NCBI GenBank assembly: GCA_024693025.1
Contig: JAILLS010000088.1
Span: 1-46,328 of the forward strand
DNA length: 46,328 nt
Direction of reading: 5' to 3'
Source of the DNA: Succinivibrio sp.
GTDB taxonomy: Bacteria; Pseudomonadota; Gammaproteobacteria; Enterobacterales; Succinivibrionaceae
Shown: positions 24,931 through 33,999 of the stretch, piece after piece
Position numbering within the stretch: the first letter of the stretch is position 1
Layout: the number at the start of each line of letters is the position of its first letter
Made by a program: the position numbers and the translations under genes
Notes under the pieces: generated by a model
Seen by the model: only the letters and a program-made list of their open reading frames with translations
The model's database searches: none
What the model was told of the DNA's origin: nothing

Positions 24931-25467
24931 ATGACGAACCCTGCTGGTGAACTGGTGGATATTGTCGATGCGGACAACCGCATCGTGACCACCATGGAGA
25001 GGGCGCAGATGCGCAGGCAGAGACTGCCGCACCGCTGCTCCTATATCGTCTGTCAGGATGCGGCCTCACGTTTTTTAATCGAGGTGCGCACCCTGTGCAA
25101 GGATTATGCCCCGGGGCTTCTGGATGCCTGTGTCGGCGGAGTGATGCAGCATGGTGAGGATGCAGTGCTCTCGGCACAGCGTGAGCTCTATGAGGAGCTT
25201 GGGCTTAAGGTTCCCGAGCAGGTATCCGCCTTTGTACCGCTGGGCGTCTATAAACATATCTGGGCAGACGGTCAGCATTTTCATTTTGGCTACCTATATT
25301 ATGCCCGTACCCGCGCTGTCACGGTAAGACAGCGCAGTGAGGTCTCAGGCCTGCTCTGTCTTACCGAGCAGGAAGTACTCAGCCTCAGTAACTGCTGCGT
25401 CGGTGACTCCTTAGTCTGCTTTAAGGAAATTCTTGCACGTGCAAGAGCGCAGGGTCTTAGCGTCTAA
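24931..25467 (+). CDS. Nudix hydrolase, YfcD-like
   Basis: A 178-residue Nudix enzyme. The Nudix box is a perfect fit to GX5EX7REUXEEXGU: G-VMQHG-E-DAVLSAQ-RE-LY-EE-L-GL, near residues 70-93. N-terminal VDIVDADNRIVTTMERAQMRRQ-type sequence and HRCSYIVCQD match the YfcD/IPP-isomerase-like subgroup, which hydrolyses nucleoside diphosphate derivatives; the actual substrate is unknown. The start at 24931 lies one base after the preceding stop; the longer frame from 24844 would run through that gene. It ends the ATPase operon or is coupled to it, with a terminator-like hairpin after its stop. Confidence 0.85.
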   Translation: MTNPAGELVDIVDADNRIVTTMERAQMRRQRLPHRCSYIVCQDAASRFLIEVRTLCKDYAPGLLDACVGGVMQHGEDAVLSAQRELYEELGLKVPEQVSAFVPLGVYKHIWADGQHFHFGYLYYARTRAVTVRQRSEVSGLLCLTEQEVLSLSNCCVGDSLVCFKEILARARAQGLSV

Positions 25468-25492
25468 CAGATGCTCGCGCTGAGGCTTTTTT
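25456..25492 (+). terminator. Rho-independent terminator at the end of the Nudix gene
   Basis: CTTAGCG pairs with CGCTGAG (25456-25462 with 25478-25484, one G-U) and runs into a T tract. The stem begins inside the last codons of the Nudix gene. Confidence 0.6.
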
Positions 25493-25646
25493 AAGCTTTA
25501 GCGCGAATATCTGTTTCTCTTTTAATCCTTTTTTTGATTTTCTTGAGCTGTTAAACCTTTAGCTTTCAGGCTGTTGTGTTATAGTTAGTCTGGATGTGAA
25601 TGGTGAGTGCAGGCCTGCACAAGAGAACAGCAGAAGAGAGGCAGAG

Positions 25647-26774
25647 ATGCAGTTAGGCAAAGCAGCGGTGCTTTTAGGCAGTTTATGCTGTCTGGTGGCT
25701 GCCTGTCAGAAAGCTCCTGAGCAGAACAGCTCCGGCAAGGTGACGCCTGAGGTTGAATATCTTACCTTAAAGCCTCAGGATGTTGAGATCAGCCGTCCTT
25801 TGAACGGTGTGGTCAGCGCTTTTGAAAGTGCCGATATCAGACCGCAGGTCAGCGGTATTATCCGCGATCAGCTCTTTTCCGGCGGAGAAATGGTCAAAAA
25901 GGGGCAGCCGCTCTATCAGATTGACGATCGTCCCTTTAAAAACCGCTATGCGCTTGCCGAGGCAGAATATCTGGAAGCCTGCGCCAAGCTTGATCTGGCG
26001 CTCTCCAAGCTTAAGCGCTATCAGAATCTGAGCAACACCCGTTCGGTCAGCGCGCAGGAGCTTGAGGATGTCAAGGCAGGCTTTGCCGAGGCAGAGGCCA
26101 AGCAGAAGATTTCGCTGGCCAATTTCAATGATGCCAAATTAAATCTTGAATATACCAGGGTGCTCTCTCCCATCAGCGGTTTTATCGACAAGTCACGCTT
26201 TACCAAGGGCGCCCTGGTGACGGCCAATCAGACCGAGGCTTTAACCACGGTGGTGGATATCTCGGAAATCTATATCGATCTGCAGATGTCAGCTGACGAG
26301 TTCAGACGCTGGCAGATTAAGCTGCATCAGGGGCTTCTGACGGTGCCTGAAGGCGGCTTTAAGGTGCGCCTCAATCTGGGCGCTGGCGAGCAGTACGAAA
26401 ACACCGGCGTGCTGAAGTTCTCCGAGGTGCAGGTGGATGAAAGCTCCGGCAATCTGACGCTGCGCGCGCTTTTTGCCAATCCCGATCATATGCTGCTGCC
26501 CGGTATGAATCTTACGGCCAGCGTGAACTCTGGCATTATGCATCATTCGCTGCTGGTGCCTGAGAAGGCCCTGATCCGCGATGCCAAGGGACGCTATTTT
26601 GTCTATGTGCTGACCGAGGGCAAAGTAGAACGGCGCAGGATTGAAGCACAGCTTATAAGCGGCGGGCAGTACCTGGTAATTGAGGGGCTTGACGAGGGAC
26701 AGCAGGTGGTAGTCTCAGGCAAGAATCAGCTCAGGGACGGACTTAAAGTTAAAGCACATGAGAGTGAGCCATGA
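25647..26774 (+). CDS. RND efflux periplasmic adaptor (membrane fusion protein), lipoprotein
   Basis: A 375-residue AcrA/MexA-type adaptor. The N-terminus is a lipoprotein signal with the lipobox ending at Cys20 (LVAAC), anchoring it to the inner membrane. The lipoyl halves (RPQVSGIIRDQLFSGGEMVKKGQPLYQID and VLSPISGFIDKS) flank an alpha-helical hairpin (about 85-145); beta-barrel and membrane-proximal domains follow. It joins the RND pump to an outer-membrane TolC-like channel, which is not encoded here. The start at 25647 has GAGAGG upstream and creates the signal peptide; the longer frame from 25596 does not. It overlaps the pump gene by four bases (ATGA). Confidence 0.93.
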   Translation: MQLGKAAVLLGSLCCLVAACQKAPEQNSSGKVTPEVEYLTLKPQDVEISRPLNGVVSAFESADIRPQVSGIIRDQLFSGGEMVKKGQPLYQIDDRPFKNRYALAEAEYLEACAKLDLALSKLKRYQNLSNTRSVSAQELEDVKAGFAEAEAKQKISLANFNDAKLNLEYTRVLSPISGFIDKSRFTKGALVTANQTEALTTVVDISEIYIDLQMSADEFRRWQIKLHQGLLTVPEGGFKVRLNLGAGEQYENTGVLKFSEVQVDESSGNLTLRALFANPDHMLLPGMNLTASVNSGIMHHSLLVPEKALIRDAKGRYFVYVLTEGKVERRRIEAQLISGGQYLVIEGLDEGQQVVVSGKNQLRDGLKVKAHESEP

Positions 26775-29700
26775 TCAGCCGTTTCTTTATTCTGCGTCCG
26801 GTACTGGCCACGGTCATTGCGCTCATCGTGATCCTCTCAGGCATACTCTCGCTGCCCAATCTTGAGATCGCCCGCTTCCCGAATATTGCGCCGCCTTCGG
26901 TGCGCGTGATGCTCCGCTATACCGGCGCCTCTGCCGTCACCATTGAAAATTCGGTCGTGCAGGTGGTGGAGCAGCAGATGTCAGGCCTTGACAATCTGCT
27001 GTACTTCTCTTCTAAGACGAGCTCTGAGGGCGATGCCAATCTGAGCTTCTTCTTTGATCAGAAGGTTGATCCGGATGTGGCGCAGATGCAGGTACAGAAC
27101 CGGATGCAGAATATTCTCTCAAGGCTGCCTCAGACCGTGCAGGATAACGGCGTCTCGGTGCGCAAGGTCTCCGATGATACACTGCAGCGCATTGCCTTTT
27201 ACTGCGATAACGGCACGCTCGATGAGGAGGATATTGCGGATTTTGTGGTGTCGGTGCTGCAGGATCCGATAAGCAGGCTCAACGGCGTAGGCAGCATCGC
27301 GGTATTCGGCTCTGCCTATGCGGTCAGAGTCTGGCTCGATGAAAACAAGCTGGCGGCTTTCAGACTCAATCCTCAGGAGGTGGTCACGGCCATCAAGGCG
27401 CAGAACCGCCAGATCTCTTCAGGACAGCTCGGAGCTCTGCCCAACCGCTTTGGCGAGGCGCTGAACATCACGATTACCTCCCGCGAGATGTTAAGCCGCG
27501 TCGAGGATTTTGAGCGCATCGTGCTTAAAGCCAAGGAAAACGGGGCGGCCATCTATCTTAAGGATGTGGCCAAGGTTGAGCTTGGACGTGAAAGCTATAC
27601 CTACAGCGGCAGCTATAACGGCTATCCCTATACCACTCTCTCCATAGACCTTACGGAGGGGGCGAATGCTGTAGATACCGCAGAGCGGGTGGCTGCCTAT
27701 TTAAAGCAGATGGAGCCGCTTTTGCCTGACGGCATCAAATATGCCATTCCGTATGATACGGTGCCTTATGTCAAGGCCTCTCTTATGGAGGTCGGCAAGA
27801 CGCTGCTTGAGGCTCTGCTCCTGGTGGCTCTTGTGATCCTGCTGTTTCTCAGGGATGTGCGCGCCACGCTGATCGTGTGTCTGACCATCCCGGTAGTGCT
27901 GTGTGCCACGGTGACGGTGCTGGGCATTTTAGGCTATTCCATCAACACGCTGACGCTGTTTGCCATGGTGCTCTCCATCGGGCTTCTCGTAGATGATGCC
28001 ATCGTGGTGGTGGAGAATATCAACCGCCTGATGGTGGACAGACAGTTAAATGCCACGCAGGCTGCGCTCACCTCGATGACGGAGATCTCCTCGGCCCTGT
28101 TCGGGGTAGGGCTCGTCATCGCTGCGGTCTTTATGCCGATGAGCTTCTTCTCAGGGGCCACGGGCAAAATCTACCGGCAGTTTTCCGTGACCATTGTTTC
28201 GGCCATGCTCTTCTCTATCGCGGTGGCCCTGATCATCACGCCTGCTCTGTGCGCCAGATATTTAAAACCTAAAAATCACGAGCACCAGAAGGTGACCAGG
28301 TTTGAGCGCTGCTTTAACGCCTCCAAGGAGCTGTATCTTAAGCTGGTGGCCCTGCAGCTTAAGCATATTCCTGCCTGTCTGCTGGTGACCTTGGGCTGTG
28401 TGGGAGTCTCAGTGCTGCTCTTCAGACTGGTGCCGACCTCGTTTCTGCCTACTGAGGATCAGGGCCTGCTTTCGGTGAGCATCGTGATGCCGGCCGGCTC
28501 TTCGCGTGCTCAGACCCAGAAGGTGGCCGATGAGGTCGTACAGTATTTCAGAGAGCATGAGCAGGAGAACATTGAAGGCATCATGCTGACCTTAGGCTTC
28601 AGCAGCGGGGCGGCCAAGGGACAGTCTACCGCTTCTCTGAGTCTCAAGCTCAAGCCGTGGGAAGAGCGCAAGGGCTATGCGCGTTCGGCACAGGCGATCC
28701 GCAGCCGCGCCTATCAGGTCTTCAGACGGCATAACGAGGCGCGCATCAATCTGCGCCTGCCACCTTCCGTGCGGGGAATGGGCAGTTCAGCCGGCTTTGA
28801 TGTGCAGGTGCAGAATCTCATGGGCGTGGACCATGACACCTTTGTCAGCGACGTGCATGAGCTTGTGAATCTGGCCAACCAGAGTCCGCTGCTCTCCAAT
28901 GTCAAGGCTGATAATCTGCCTGACAGTCCGCAGCTTAAGGTGAGCTTTGATGATCATAAGGCGGCGATGCTGCATCTTGACGGCGATAAGATCAACGAGA
29001 ACATCAGCATTGCCTGGGCCGGACGCTATGTCAATGACTTTTCCGACCGCGGCAGAGTCAAGCGGGTGTATGTGCAGGCAGCCCCTGAGTTTCGCACGGA
29101 ACTTTCCGATCTCTTCAAGCTGCATCTGGTCAACGCTGAAGGTCAGATTGTACCGCTGCGCTCCATTGCCAGAGCGCAGTTTACCTATGGTCCGGTGCAG
29201 AGTCAGCGCTTTAACGGCGTCTCCTCCATTCCGATTTCCGGAGAGCCTGCCGAAGGGGTGAGCTCAGGGGAGGCTATGGCGGAAATTGCCCGCATTATCA
29301 CCGGACATCAGCATCACTATAACTATGCCTGGCAGGGGCAGTCCTTTCAGGAGCAGCTCTTAGGCGGTCAGAGCACGCGGCTCTTTATTCTCTCAGCCCT
29401 GATTGTCTTCCTCTGTCTTGCCGCGCTCTATGAAAGCTGGGTGATCCCGCTGTCAGTCTTCTTCATTGTGCCGTTCGGCATTCTGGGGGCTCTGCTGATG
29501 GTCTATCTGCGCGGCCTTGTAAATGACGTCTATCTGCAGATCGGTCTTATCACCTCAGGGGGACTTGCGGCCAAGAATGCGATTCTGCTCATTGAGTATG
29601 CCTATAAGTTCAGACTGCAGGGACTGTCGCTGATGCAGTGCGCAAGGCGCGCCGCCGCTATCCGCTACCGCCCGATCATCATGACCTCGGTGGCCTTCCT

Positions 29701-29887
29701 TTTAGGCGTCATGCCTTTAATGTTCGCGCACGGAGCGGGGGCGGCCAGCCAGATCTCCATCGGCTCAGCCATTGTGGGCGGGACTCTGGTGGCCACCTTT
29801 GTGGGAGTCTCCTTTATCCCGGTCTTCTTTGTCTTTATCTCCGCGCTGTTTCTGCCACGCCGCAGGACTGCAGGGCCTAAGAGCTGA
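26771..29887 (+). CDS. RND multidrug efflux pump (HAE1 family, AcrB-like)
   Basis: A 1038-residue inner-membrane proton-driven exporter, typical in length for AcrB homologues. The N-terminal FFILRPVLATVIALI helix and RFPNIAPPSVRV porter start are present. Proton-relay residues are intact: Asp408 and Asp409 in GLLVDDAIVVVEN, and Lys935 in GLAAKNAILLIEYA. Two large periplasmic porter/docking loops follow the first and seventh helices. It is translationally coupled to its adaptor. No local regulator (AcrR/MarR type) or TolC gene is present, so control and the outer channel are elsewhere. Substrates, probably hydrophobic toxicants such as bile salts or drugs, cannot be read from sequence. Confidence 0.95.
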   Translation: MISRFFILRPVLATVIALIVILSGILSLPNLEIARFPNIAPPSVRVMLRYTGASAVTIENSVVQVVEQQMSGLDNLLYFSSKTSSEGDANLSFFFDQKVDPDVAQMQVQNRMQNILSRLPQTVQDNGVSVRKVSDDTLQRIAFYCDNGTLDEEDIADFVVSVLQDPISRLNGVGSIAVFGSAYAVRVWLDENKLAAFRLNPQEVVTAIKAQNRQISSGQLGALPNRFGEALNITITSREMLSRVEDFERIVLKAKENGAAIYLKDVAKVELGRESYTYSGSYNGYPYTTLSIDLTEGANAVDTAERVAAYLKQMEPLLPDGIKYAIPYDTVPYVKASLMEVGKTLLEALLLVALVILLFLRDVRATLIVCLTIPVVLCATVTVLGILGYSINTLTLFAMVLSIGLLVDDAIVVVENINRLMVDRQLNATQAALTSMTEISSALFGVGLVIAAVFMPMSFFSGATGKIYRQFSVTIVSAMLFSIAVALIITPALCARYLKPKNHEHQKVTRFERCFNASKELYLKLVALQLKHIPACLLVTLGCVGVSVLLFRLVPTSFLPTEDQGLLSVSIVMPAGSSRAQTQKVADEVVQYFREHEQENIEGIMLTLGFSSGAAKGQSTASLSLKLKPWEERKGYARSAQAIRSRAYQVFRRHNEARINLRLPPSVRGMGSSAGFDVQVQNLMGVDHDTFVSDVHELVNLANQSPLLSNVKADNLPDSPQLKVSFDDHKAAMLHLDGDKINENISIAWAGRYVNDFSDRGRVKRVYVQAAPEFRTELSDLFKLHLVNAEGQIVPLRSIARAQFTYGPVQSQRFNGVSSIPISGEPAEGVSSGEAMAEIARIITGHQHHYNYAWQGQSFQEQLLGGQSTRLFILSALIVFLCLAALYESWVIPLSVFFIVPFGILGALLMVYLRGLVNDVYLQIGLITSGGLAAKNAILLIEYAYKFRLQGLSLMQCARRAAAIRYRPIIMTSVAFLLGVMPLMFAHGAGAASQISIGSAIVGGTLVATFVGVSFIPVFFVFISALFLPRRRTAGPKS

Positions 29888-29980
29888 GCACCTAAATTTA
29901 GGTTTATGCTTAAGAAAAAACTAGATCTCAGGGCTAAGATGTGAAAAAATACGCTACGAATTGAATAATTTTTAGTGATG

Positions 29981-30062
29981 CGTGTGAGGCACACGTTCCC
30001 GTGCAGCAGCTGCTGCCGCCATCTATATCAACGCGGATACTGCGTTGTGAACGGGAGGTCTG
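29981..30062 (+). promoter_or_regulatory. Structured 5' leader of corA with possible ribosome-site sequestration
   Basis: The leader contains CGTGTG-agg-CACACG (29981-29995), an overlapping alternative CACG-ttcc-CGTG, a 14-bp palindrome GCAGCAGCTGCTGC (30003-30016) and AACGC/GCGTT (30030-30046). TTCCCGT at 29996-30002 can pair with ACGGGAG at 30051-30057, which overlaps the Shine-Dalgarno of corA. The pairings compete, so switching by Mg2+ or another signal is possible. No known riboswitch class was recognised. Confidence 0.4.
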
Positions 30063-31013
30063 ATGATTACTGCCTGTCTTCTAAAAGATGATAATGAGCT
30101 CGAGCTTAGAGATGTAGAGCCCGAGAGCATTCTACCTGCCGATGTGATCTGGCTGGATGTCAATCAGCCGGATGATGCCGAGCGTGAGTGGCTTGAAAAG
30201 CTGTTTGTCGAGGATGTGCCTGAAGAGGATGAGATGGATGACATCGAGTCGTCCTCCCGTTTCAGGGTCGGTCCTGACGGCGTGCATATTCTGTCTCTGT
30301 TCCCGCAGCGTCTTGCCAATGATACGCGCGGTGTCAACATGTCCTTTACCATGCGTAAGAACCTGCTGGTCTCCTTCAGGGAAGAGGAGGTTTCCATAGT
30401 CCGTCTGATGCGCTACTATATCCGCAGACAGAAGGCTGATGTGCGCAGTGCTCTTGATATTCTGCTGCTGCTTCAGGAGCTTAAGGTCGATCAGCTCTCC
30501 GATCTGATTGAGGATGCCTACAGCACCCTGGATGAAACTGCCGATCAGCTCATTGATGAGGAGCATGTGGATGAGACGCTGCATGAGCTTATCAATCAGG
30601 AGGAGCTCAACAGTCAGATCCTGCAGGCCCTCTACGATACCAGAAGGGCGCTGCGCTTTATCAAAAAGACCTTTGCCTCGATGCTCGATGATCATCAGGA
30701 GCGCTCCATCGACGAGGTGCTCAACGACATCGAATCCATTCTGCCGCATACCTCGTTTCTGGCCAACAAGATCAATTTTCAGCTCGAGGCCTCGGTGGGC
30801 TATACCGATCACAAGCTTAACAAGATTATCAAGATTTTTTCGGTGGCCGCGGTGGTGTTCATGCCGCCGACCTGGATTGCCTCGGTGTACGGCATGAATT
30901 TCAGGAGTATGCCGGAGCTTGACTGGGAGATAGGTTATCCGCTGTCAATTGTGCTGATGATCTGCTCAGCGCTTATGACCTATTTATTTTTCAAAAAGAA
31001 AGGATGGCTCTAG
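30063..31013 (+). CDS. corA: CorA-family magnesium (divalent cation) transporter
   Basis: A 316-residue CorA protein. A large acidic cytoplasmic domain (about 1-250) precedes two C-terminal helices. The first (about 256-275, IFSVAAVVFMPPTWIASVY) ends in the diagnostic YGMNF (Gly277-Met278-Asn279), followed by the MPEL loop; the last helix ends in FFKKKGWL. It forms pentameric channels for Mg2+, also Co2+ and Ni2+. GGGAGG precedes the ATG, within a structured leader. Two genes follow closely (13 and 24 nt gaps), the last a phosphate transporter, so it likely heads a Mg/phosphate operon. Confidence 0.94.
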   Translation: MITACLLKDDNELELRDVEPESILPADVIWLDVNQPDDAEREWLEKLFVEDVPEEDEMDDIESSSRFRVGPDGVHILSLFPQRLANDTRGVNMSFTMRKNLLVSFREEEVSIVRLMRYYIRRQKADVRSALDILLLLQELKVDQLSDLIEDAYSTLDETADQLIDEEHVDETLHELINQEELNSQILQALYDTRRALRFIKKTFASMLDDHQERSIDEVLNDIESILPHTSFLANKINFQLEASVGYTDHKLNKIIKIFSVAAVVFMPPTWIASVYGMNFRSMPELDWEIGYPLSIVLMICSALMTYLFFKKKGWL

Positions 31014-31026
31014 AGCCTAAGTTAAG

Positions 31027-31329
31027 ATGCCGCGTCCCACTATACTCATCACGCTTATGGAAACCCGCGGACCGCTGGGCAGTGCGGGCTGTCATCACCA
31101 TCACCGGGTGGGGCAGAGCTGGGATTTTGACCGGGAGCGGGGGGATCTGTGTCCCATGGCTCTGCATGTCGGCTTTGTGTATGCAGATATTCTGCGTTAC
31201 GGAGGACAGGTACCGGGCAATCCCAGAGGTACTGCGCTGTTTGCCTGTCCTGATCCTAAAGTGCTTAATATCTTTAAAATCGAGGTGCTTGAGGAGATCC
31301 GCTTTAAGGATATTGCAGCTCAGAACTGA
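31027..31329 (+). CDS. TIGR04076-like small protein
   Basis: A 100-residue protein resembling the TIGR04076 family: ITLMETRGPLGSAG, then a His run (CHHHHRVGQSWDFD), DLCPMALH and a C-terminal VYADILRYGG with ACPDPKVLNIFKIE. The paired Cys residues (Cys22, Cys42, Cys73) and four consecutive His near 23-26 suggest metal binding. The family has no established function that I know. It is wedged between corA and the phosphate transporter with short gaps, so it is probably cotranscribed. The His cluster beside a divalent metal channel is noteworthy but may be coincidence. Confidence 0.78.
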   Translation: MPRPTILITLMETRGPLGSAGCHHHHRVGQSWDFDRERGDLCPMALHVGFVYADILRYGGQVPGNPRGTALFACPDPKVLNIFKIEVLEEIRFKDIAAQN

Positions 31330-31353
31330 GAGTTATACGTTAAAAGGAACATC

Positions 31354-33840
31354 ATGCTCGAATCATTATTTATTGTCCTGGTGGTAATGCTGCTCATTCT
31401 GTCGGCTCTTGATCTCTTTGTGGGGGTGAGCAATGACGCGGCCAACTTCTTAAACTCGGCAGTAGGCTGCAGAATCGCTCCTTTAGGCGTGGTGCTGCTG
31501 GTGGCCTGTCTTGGGGTGCTGCTGGGCGCCACCTTCTCGTCCGGCATGATGGAAGTGGCGCGCAAGGGCATGTTCCACCCCGAGATGTTCAATTTCTCCG
31601 ATATCATGCTGGTCTTTGCCGCAGTCATGATCAGCGATGTGATCCTGCTGAATATCTTCAACTCCTTCGGTCTGCCGACCTCCACCACTGTGTCCGTAGT
31701 CTTTGAGCTGTTAGGCTCAGCGGTGTTTGCCTCGTTTTTCATCCTGCAGCAGAAGGGCCTGTCCTACAGCGAGATCTTTGACTATATCAAGCTGGACCGG
31801 ACCGCGACCATAGTCACGGCCATCCTGACCTCGGTAGCGATTGCCTTTGTCTGCGGCATGGCGGTGCAGTTCTGCTGCCGCGTGCTGTTCTCCTTCAGAT
31901 TCTCAAGGCCCACCAAATATCTGGGCGGCATCTTTACCGGGCTCTCCCTGACGGCCATCAGCTACTTTCTCATCATCAAGGGAGCTAAGAGCGCCTCCTT
32001 CATGCAGCCGTCCTATATCGCCTTTATCGATGCGCACATCGAGCAGATCATCTGGGGCAGCCTGGCCTTCTTCACGGTGCTAGGTCAGATCATGGCGCTT
32101 TTTAATCTGAATATCTTCAGGCTGATCATTCTCTCCGGCACCTTTGCCCTGGCTTTCTCCTTTGCCGGCAACGATCTGGTGAACTTCGTCGGTGTGCCTC
32201 TGGCCGCCCTTGATTCCTATCTGAACTGGCAGGAGTCAGGCGTGGAATCCATCTATTACGCGATGGACTGTCTGAACGAGGATTCCCGCACCAGCACCAT
32301 CTGGCTGTTCCTGGCCGGACTTATCATGAGCATTACCCTGTGCACCTCCAAAAAAGCCAGGCAGGTGGTGCAGACCTCCATTAACCTCTCTACCAGCACC
32401 AGAGGCGAGCGCGAGCAGTTCGGCGCCTCCTTCCTCGGTCGTGTCATCACCCGCATGGGACTGGGGGTCTCACGCTTTGTCTATGGGCTGATGCCTAAGA
32501 TTGTGCTCAAGATGATCTCAAGACGCTACCGCAAGGCTCCGGTGATCAAGGGGCAGGTCCCGCTGCCGTTTGACTATGTGCGGGCCTCGGTGAACCTCGT
32601 GCTGGCCTCCGCTCTGATCTCCGTGGCTACCTCCTATAAGCTGCCGCTCTCTACCACCTATGTGACCTTCATGGTGGCGATGGGCTCCTCCTTTGCCGAC
32701 GGTGCCTGGGACCGCGAGAGTGCCGTCTATCGGATTTCAGGCGTGGTGACCGTGGTGGCCGGCTGGTTTTTAACCGGGATCTGCGCTTTTACCAATGCTT
32801 TCTTCATCGCCTTTATTCTCTTCAATCTCGGCATCGGGGCTGCTTTAGTGCTCATCTGCGTGGTGATAGGAGTGGTGGCCTACACTAACTTTATCCGCAA
32901 GCCTAAGGCCGATACCGCCACCGGCATTCTGACCGCTCAGACGGATCAGGAGATCTTAGAGATTGTGACGAAGGCGGTGCCTAATTTCTATGCCGAAAAC
33001 GTGGTCTGCCTGCAGCGGGCGCTCGGTGCGTTCTTTGAGGATAACGAGTTTCAGCTGCGCAAGGCGCGCAACAAGGCCTCCAATATTCAGGAGGCGATAT
33101 CTGAGGAGCGCAGCGCCTATTACGGACTGGCGCTTGATACCAATTACGGTCCGCATTTTTCCCTGATGAAAGGCAAGGAAGGCGGCGGAACCATCGATGC
33201 CAAGTTTTTCTTCTATCTGGTGTTCTCCAATATGCGTGAGGCGGCCAAATCGGTACGCTATGCTCTTGATCAGGGCGTGAATCACGTGGCCAACCGGCAT
33301 ACCATTTTCGGCGGGGAGATGAAGCGCTCGCTCTTTGATCTCTACAAGCGCCTGGAGCGGATCCGCGAGGATATGCAGCTTATCGGCAAGGCGCCGAACG
33401 CAGAGAATGTGGAGGCGATGATCAAGCACAGCAAGAAGCTCAATCGCGATATCGACAAATATCAGTTAAATCTGGTTTCCATTATCGGGCGGGAGCGTGT
33501 GTCCATGCATTCCTCGGAGATCTATCTGACCTTCCTGCAGGCTATGCGCGATCTGGCCAACCGTTATGTCGCGGTGAGCATGCAGGAGCGTGCTCTCGCT
33601 GAGCTCGTAGCCAATAATGCCGTGATGACCCCTATAGATACGGCCTCACTGCAGACTGAGGTGATGCCGGCTGCCTTTAATTCAAACGGGGAGACTCTGG
33701 TCAAGCAGGCCACCAATGAGGAGCGCGATGAGGAGGCCTATGCAAGCGCCCTGTCAAATTCCGCCATCAGTCTGCCTAAATCGCCTGCCGCTTTAGAGCG
33801 CAGTGCAAAAGATGGCAGCAAGCCTGCCGGTAAGAAATAA
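31354..33840 (+). CDS. PiT-family inorganic phosphate transporter with C-terminal PhoU-like domain
   Basis: An 828-residue protein. The membrane part (about 1-525) carries the PiT signature SNDAANFLNSAVG near 26 and its inverted-repeat counterpart around PLSTTYVTFMVAMG near 430. PiT carriers import neutral metal-phosphate complexes, such as MgHPO4, with H+ or Na+. The soluble C-terminal 300 residues (from about 530) are charged, helical and PhoU-like. Long PiT forms of this kind are known from gut bacteroidetes, whereas E. coli PitA is about 500 residues. AAGGA precedes the ATG. Its position behind corA fits coordinated Mg and phosphate uptake. No clear terminator follows. Confidence 0.88.
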   Translation: MLESLFIVLVVMLLILSALDLFVGVSNDAANFLNSAVGCRIAPLGVVLLVACLGVLLGATFSSGMMEVARKGMFHPEMFNFSDIMLVFAAVMISDVILLNIFNSFGLPTSTTVSVVFELLGSAVFASFFILQQKGLSYSEIFDYIKLDRTATIVTAILTSVAIAFVCGMAVQFCCRVLFSFRFSRPTKYLGGIFTGLSLTAISYFLIIKGAKSASFMQPSYIAFIDAHIEQIIWGSLAFFTVLGQIMALFNLNIFRLIILSGTFALAFSFAGNDLVNFVGVPLAALDSYLNWQESGVESIYYAMDCLNEDSRTSTIWLFLAGLIMSITLCTSKKARQVVQTSINLSTSTRGEREQFGASFLGRVITRMGLGVSRFVYGLMPKIVLKMISRRYRKAPVIKGQVPLPFDYVRASVNLVLASALISVATSYKLPLSTTYVTFMVAMGSSFADGAWDRESAVYRISGVVTVVAGWFLTGICAFTNAFFIAFILFNLGIGAALVLICVVIGVVAYTNFIRKPKADTATGILTAQTDQEILEIVTKAVPNFYAENVVCLQRALGAFFEDNEFQLRKARNKASNIQEAISEERSAYYGLALDTNYGPHFSLMKGKEGGGTIDAKFFFYLVFSNMREAAKSVRYALDQGVNHVANRHTIFGGEMKRSLFDLYKRLERIREDMQLIGKAPNAENVEAMIKHSKKLNRDIDKYQLNLVSIIGRERVSMHSSEIYLTFLQAMRDLANRYVAVSMQERALAELVANNAVMTPIDTASLQTEVMPAAFNSNGETLVKQATNEERDEEAYASALSNSAISLPKSPAALERSAKDGSKPAGKK

Positions 33841-33935
33841 CCAAATGCCATAAGAGACAGCCATACCTGGAGGCAGACGCTTAAGGCCTGACCGTGTCAG
33901 ATCCCTCATTATTGAAAAGTATTAACATACACTGC

Positions 33936-33964
33936 TGTATAAGCATAAAGTTTAACTATATAAT
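33936..33964 (+). promoter_or_regulatory. Candidate -10 elements upstream of the FIST/HD-GYP/GGDEF gene
   Basis: A perfect TATAAT lies at 33959-33964, about 36 bp before the start codon. A second option is TGTATA at 33936-33941 with TTGAAA 18 bp upstream at 33912-33917. Both are plausible and neither can be proven here. Confidence 0.4.
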
Positions 33965-33999
33965 TAATGCTTTAAATCACCGATTAACTCAAAAGAGCG

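Noticed and set aside
29890-29903. Palindrome ACCTAAATTTAGGT after the RND pump gene
   Set aside because: No loop or T tract for a terminator and short enough to arise by chance in A/T-rich DNA.
30132-30812. 226-codon minus-strand frame inside corA
   Set aside because: Antisense shadow of a conserved CorA gene with no independent start signals.
31004-31387. 127-codon frame overlapping the TIGR04076-like gene
   Set aside because: It is an out-of-frame reading of the small gene at 31027-31329, which has the family motifs.
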